Of a stretch of 5,129 nucleotides of DNA, positions 4,529 to 5,129 are shown piece by piece. The notes beneath the pieces are model-generated. The model saw only the letters and a list, made by a program, of their open reading frames with translations, was not told the origin of the DNA and searched no databases. Origin of the DNA: Bacillota bacterium. Lineage in GTDB: Bacteria > Bacillota_A > Clostridia > Christensenellales > Aristaeellaceae. The stretch lies in the NCBI GenBank assembly GCA_023421735.1, contig JAEZSP010000062.1, forward strand, positions 1 through 5,129, given 5' to 3'. The position numbers and the translations under genes are program-made. How positions within the stretch are numbered: position 1 is the stretch's first letter; every line of letters starts with the position of its first letter.

Positions 4529-5129
4529 ATGCTGTCTGTTCTTGCGGTGCTGTTGAATTTCATGGCGGGTTCGTTCCTCATCGTGTTCGGCGTGCGAGTG
4601 CTGGGCCAAACGCTGGAGGGGGCGGGTTCCGCGCTGCTGCGCAGGGCGATGCGCCTGTTCACCGGAAACAGGTGGACGGCTTTCCTGACGGGAACGGGAG
4701 CCACCGCGCTCGTGCAAAGCAGCACCGCTGTCACGATACTGACCATCGGGTTCACGGACGCGGGCGTGATGGGGCTGGAATCGGCGGTCGGGGTGATATT
4801 CGGCGCAAACATCGGCACCACGCTCACCGCGCAGCTGATGAGCTTCAATCTGTCGCAGTACGCGTGGTACATACTGATCGCGGGGAGCGTGCTCTCGTTT
4901 GGACTGATACCCAGGCTGGAGGCGGCGGGGAAGGCGCTTGCGGCAGTAGGGCTGCTGTTCTCGGGATTGAACATACTGGGCCAGAGTGTCGCGCTGATAC
5001 AGGGCAACGCGGCGGTGGCGGGTTGGCTGCAGGCGCACGCGGCCAGCCCAGTGCTGTGCCTGCTGTTCGGCATCGTGGTCACGATGCTGGTGCAGAGCAG
5101 CAGCGCCACTGTGGGGCTCACAATACTGC
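4529..5129 (+). CDS. Na+/phosphate cotransporter (NptA/PNaS family), N-terminal part
   Basis: The open frame runs from ATG 4529 off the right edge, giving 200 codons. The protein is an integral membrane protein with repeated hydrophobic segments (about residues 3-24, 50-74, 78-106, 111-128, 134-156 and 172-188). It carries both QSS signature motifs of the family: LVQSSTAVTIL (61-71), and LVQSSSATVGLTIL (187-200) at the edge. The GANIGTTLTA motif (92-101) follows the first one. The two QSS motifs belong to inverted repeat units that form the Na+ and phosphate sites in this family (NptA, SLC34-like). A frame stop (TAG 4523-4525) limits the N-terminus, so ATG 4529 or the in-frame ATG 4562 is the start. 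The ribosome binding site is weak (GGCGGGG, 4514-4520). The missing C-terminus may carry a PhoU-like domain, as in many bacterial relatives. This gene is back to high GC, like the CDF gene. Confidence 0.9.
   Translation, partial: MLSVLAVLLNFMAGSFLIVFGVRVLGQTLEGAGSALLRRAMRLFTGNRWTAFLTGTGATALVQSSTAVTILTIGFTDAGVMGLESAVGVIFGANIGTTLTAQLMSFNLSQYAWYILIAGSVLSFGLIPRLEAAGKALAAVGLLFSGLNILGQSVALIQGNAAVAGWLQAHAASPVLCLLFGIVVTMLVQSSSATVGLTIL

Noticed and set aside
4448..5121. Minus-strand open frames opposite the phosphate cotransporter gene
   Set aside because: Their composition is low-complexity (Arg/Gln/His or Ser/Pro/Ala), and the plus strand has two QSS motifs and membrane segments.

Overview
This window looks like chromosomal DNA of a Bacillota (Firmicutes) bacterium, most likely a moderately GC-rich Clostridia-type anaerobe. 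That is an inference from three signs: the first residues of an HtpG of Bacillota/clostridial type, a near-perfect CIRCE element (the HrcA operator), and strong AGGAGG ribosome binding sites together with TTGACA/TATAAT promoters. The species cannot be named from the sequence alone.

Layout. (1) Positions 1-241: the first 28 codons of htpG leave the window leftwards on the minus strand. Its promoter and a CIRCE element lie in a divergent intergenic region shared with the next gene. (2) 242-1198: a complete cation diffusion facilitator (CDF) efflux protein. Its transmembrane metal site reads Asn-Asp-Asp-Asp, which points to manganese rather than zinc. Its -10 box sits directly before the ATG, so the mRNA is predicted to be leaderless. 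(3) 1203-2430: an AT-rich stretch (about 27-43% GC in sample lines, against 60-67% in the flanking genes). It holds an unrecognised 104-residue protein, a four-helix membrane protein of 125 residues, and a 62-codon open frame that continues in phase after that protein's TGA stop. This stretch looks acquired and partly decayed. (4) 2431-4367: a LacI-family regulator and a convergent xylose-isomerase-like TIM-barrel protein (sugar epimerase/isomerase type), whose 3' ends overlap by 23 bp. The isomerase promoter has consensus -35 and -10 boxes, and a 22-bp perfect palindrome with a central CG fills its spacer. This is almost certainly a LacI-family operator, and the neighbouring regulator is the obvious candidate to bind it. 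(5) 4529-5129: the first 200 codons of a Na+/phosphate cotransporter of the NptA/PNaS family, running off the right edge.

How the parts fit. The LacI-type regulator and the isomerase form a compact regulatory pair: the regulator is expressed from its own near-leaderless promoter, and the isomerase is probably derepressed when a sugar ligand binds the regulator. htpG belongs to the heat-shock (HrcA) regulon. The CDF and phosphate transporters are separate ion-homeostasis genes. I see no tRNA, rRNA, CRISPR array, insertion sequence or convincing intrinsic terminator. No wholly new multi-gene system is evident. The points most worth checking are the leaderless starts, the operator-in-spacer promoter, the CDF metal site and the interrupted membrane-protein gene in the AT-rich stretch.
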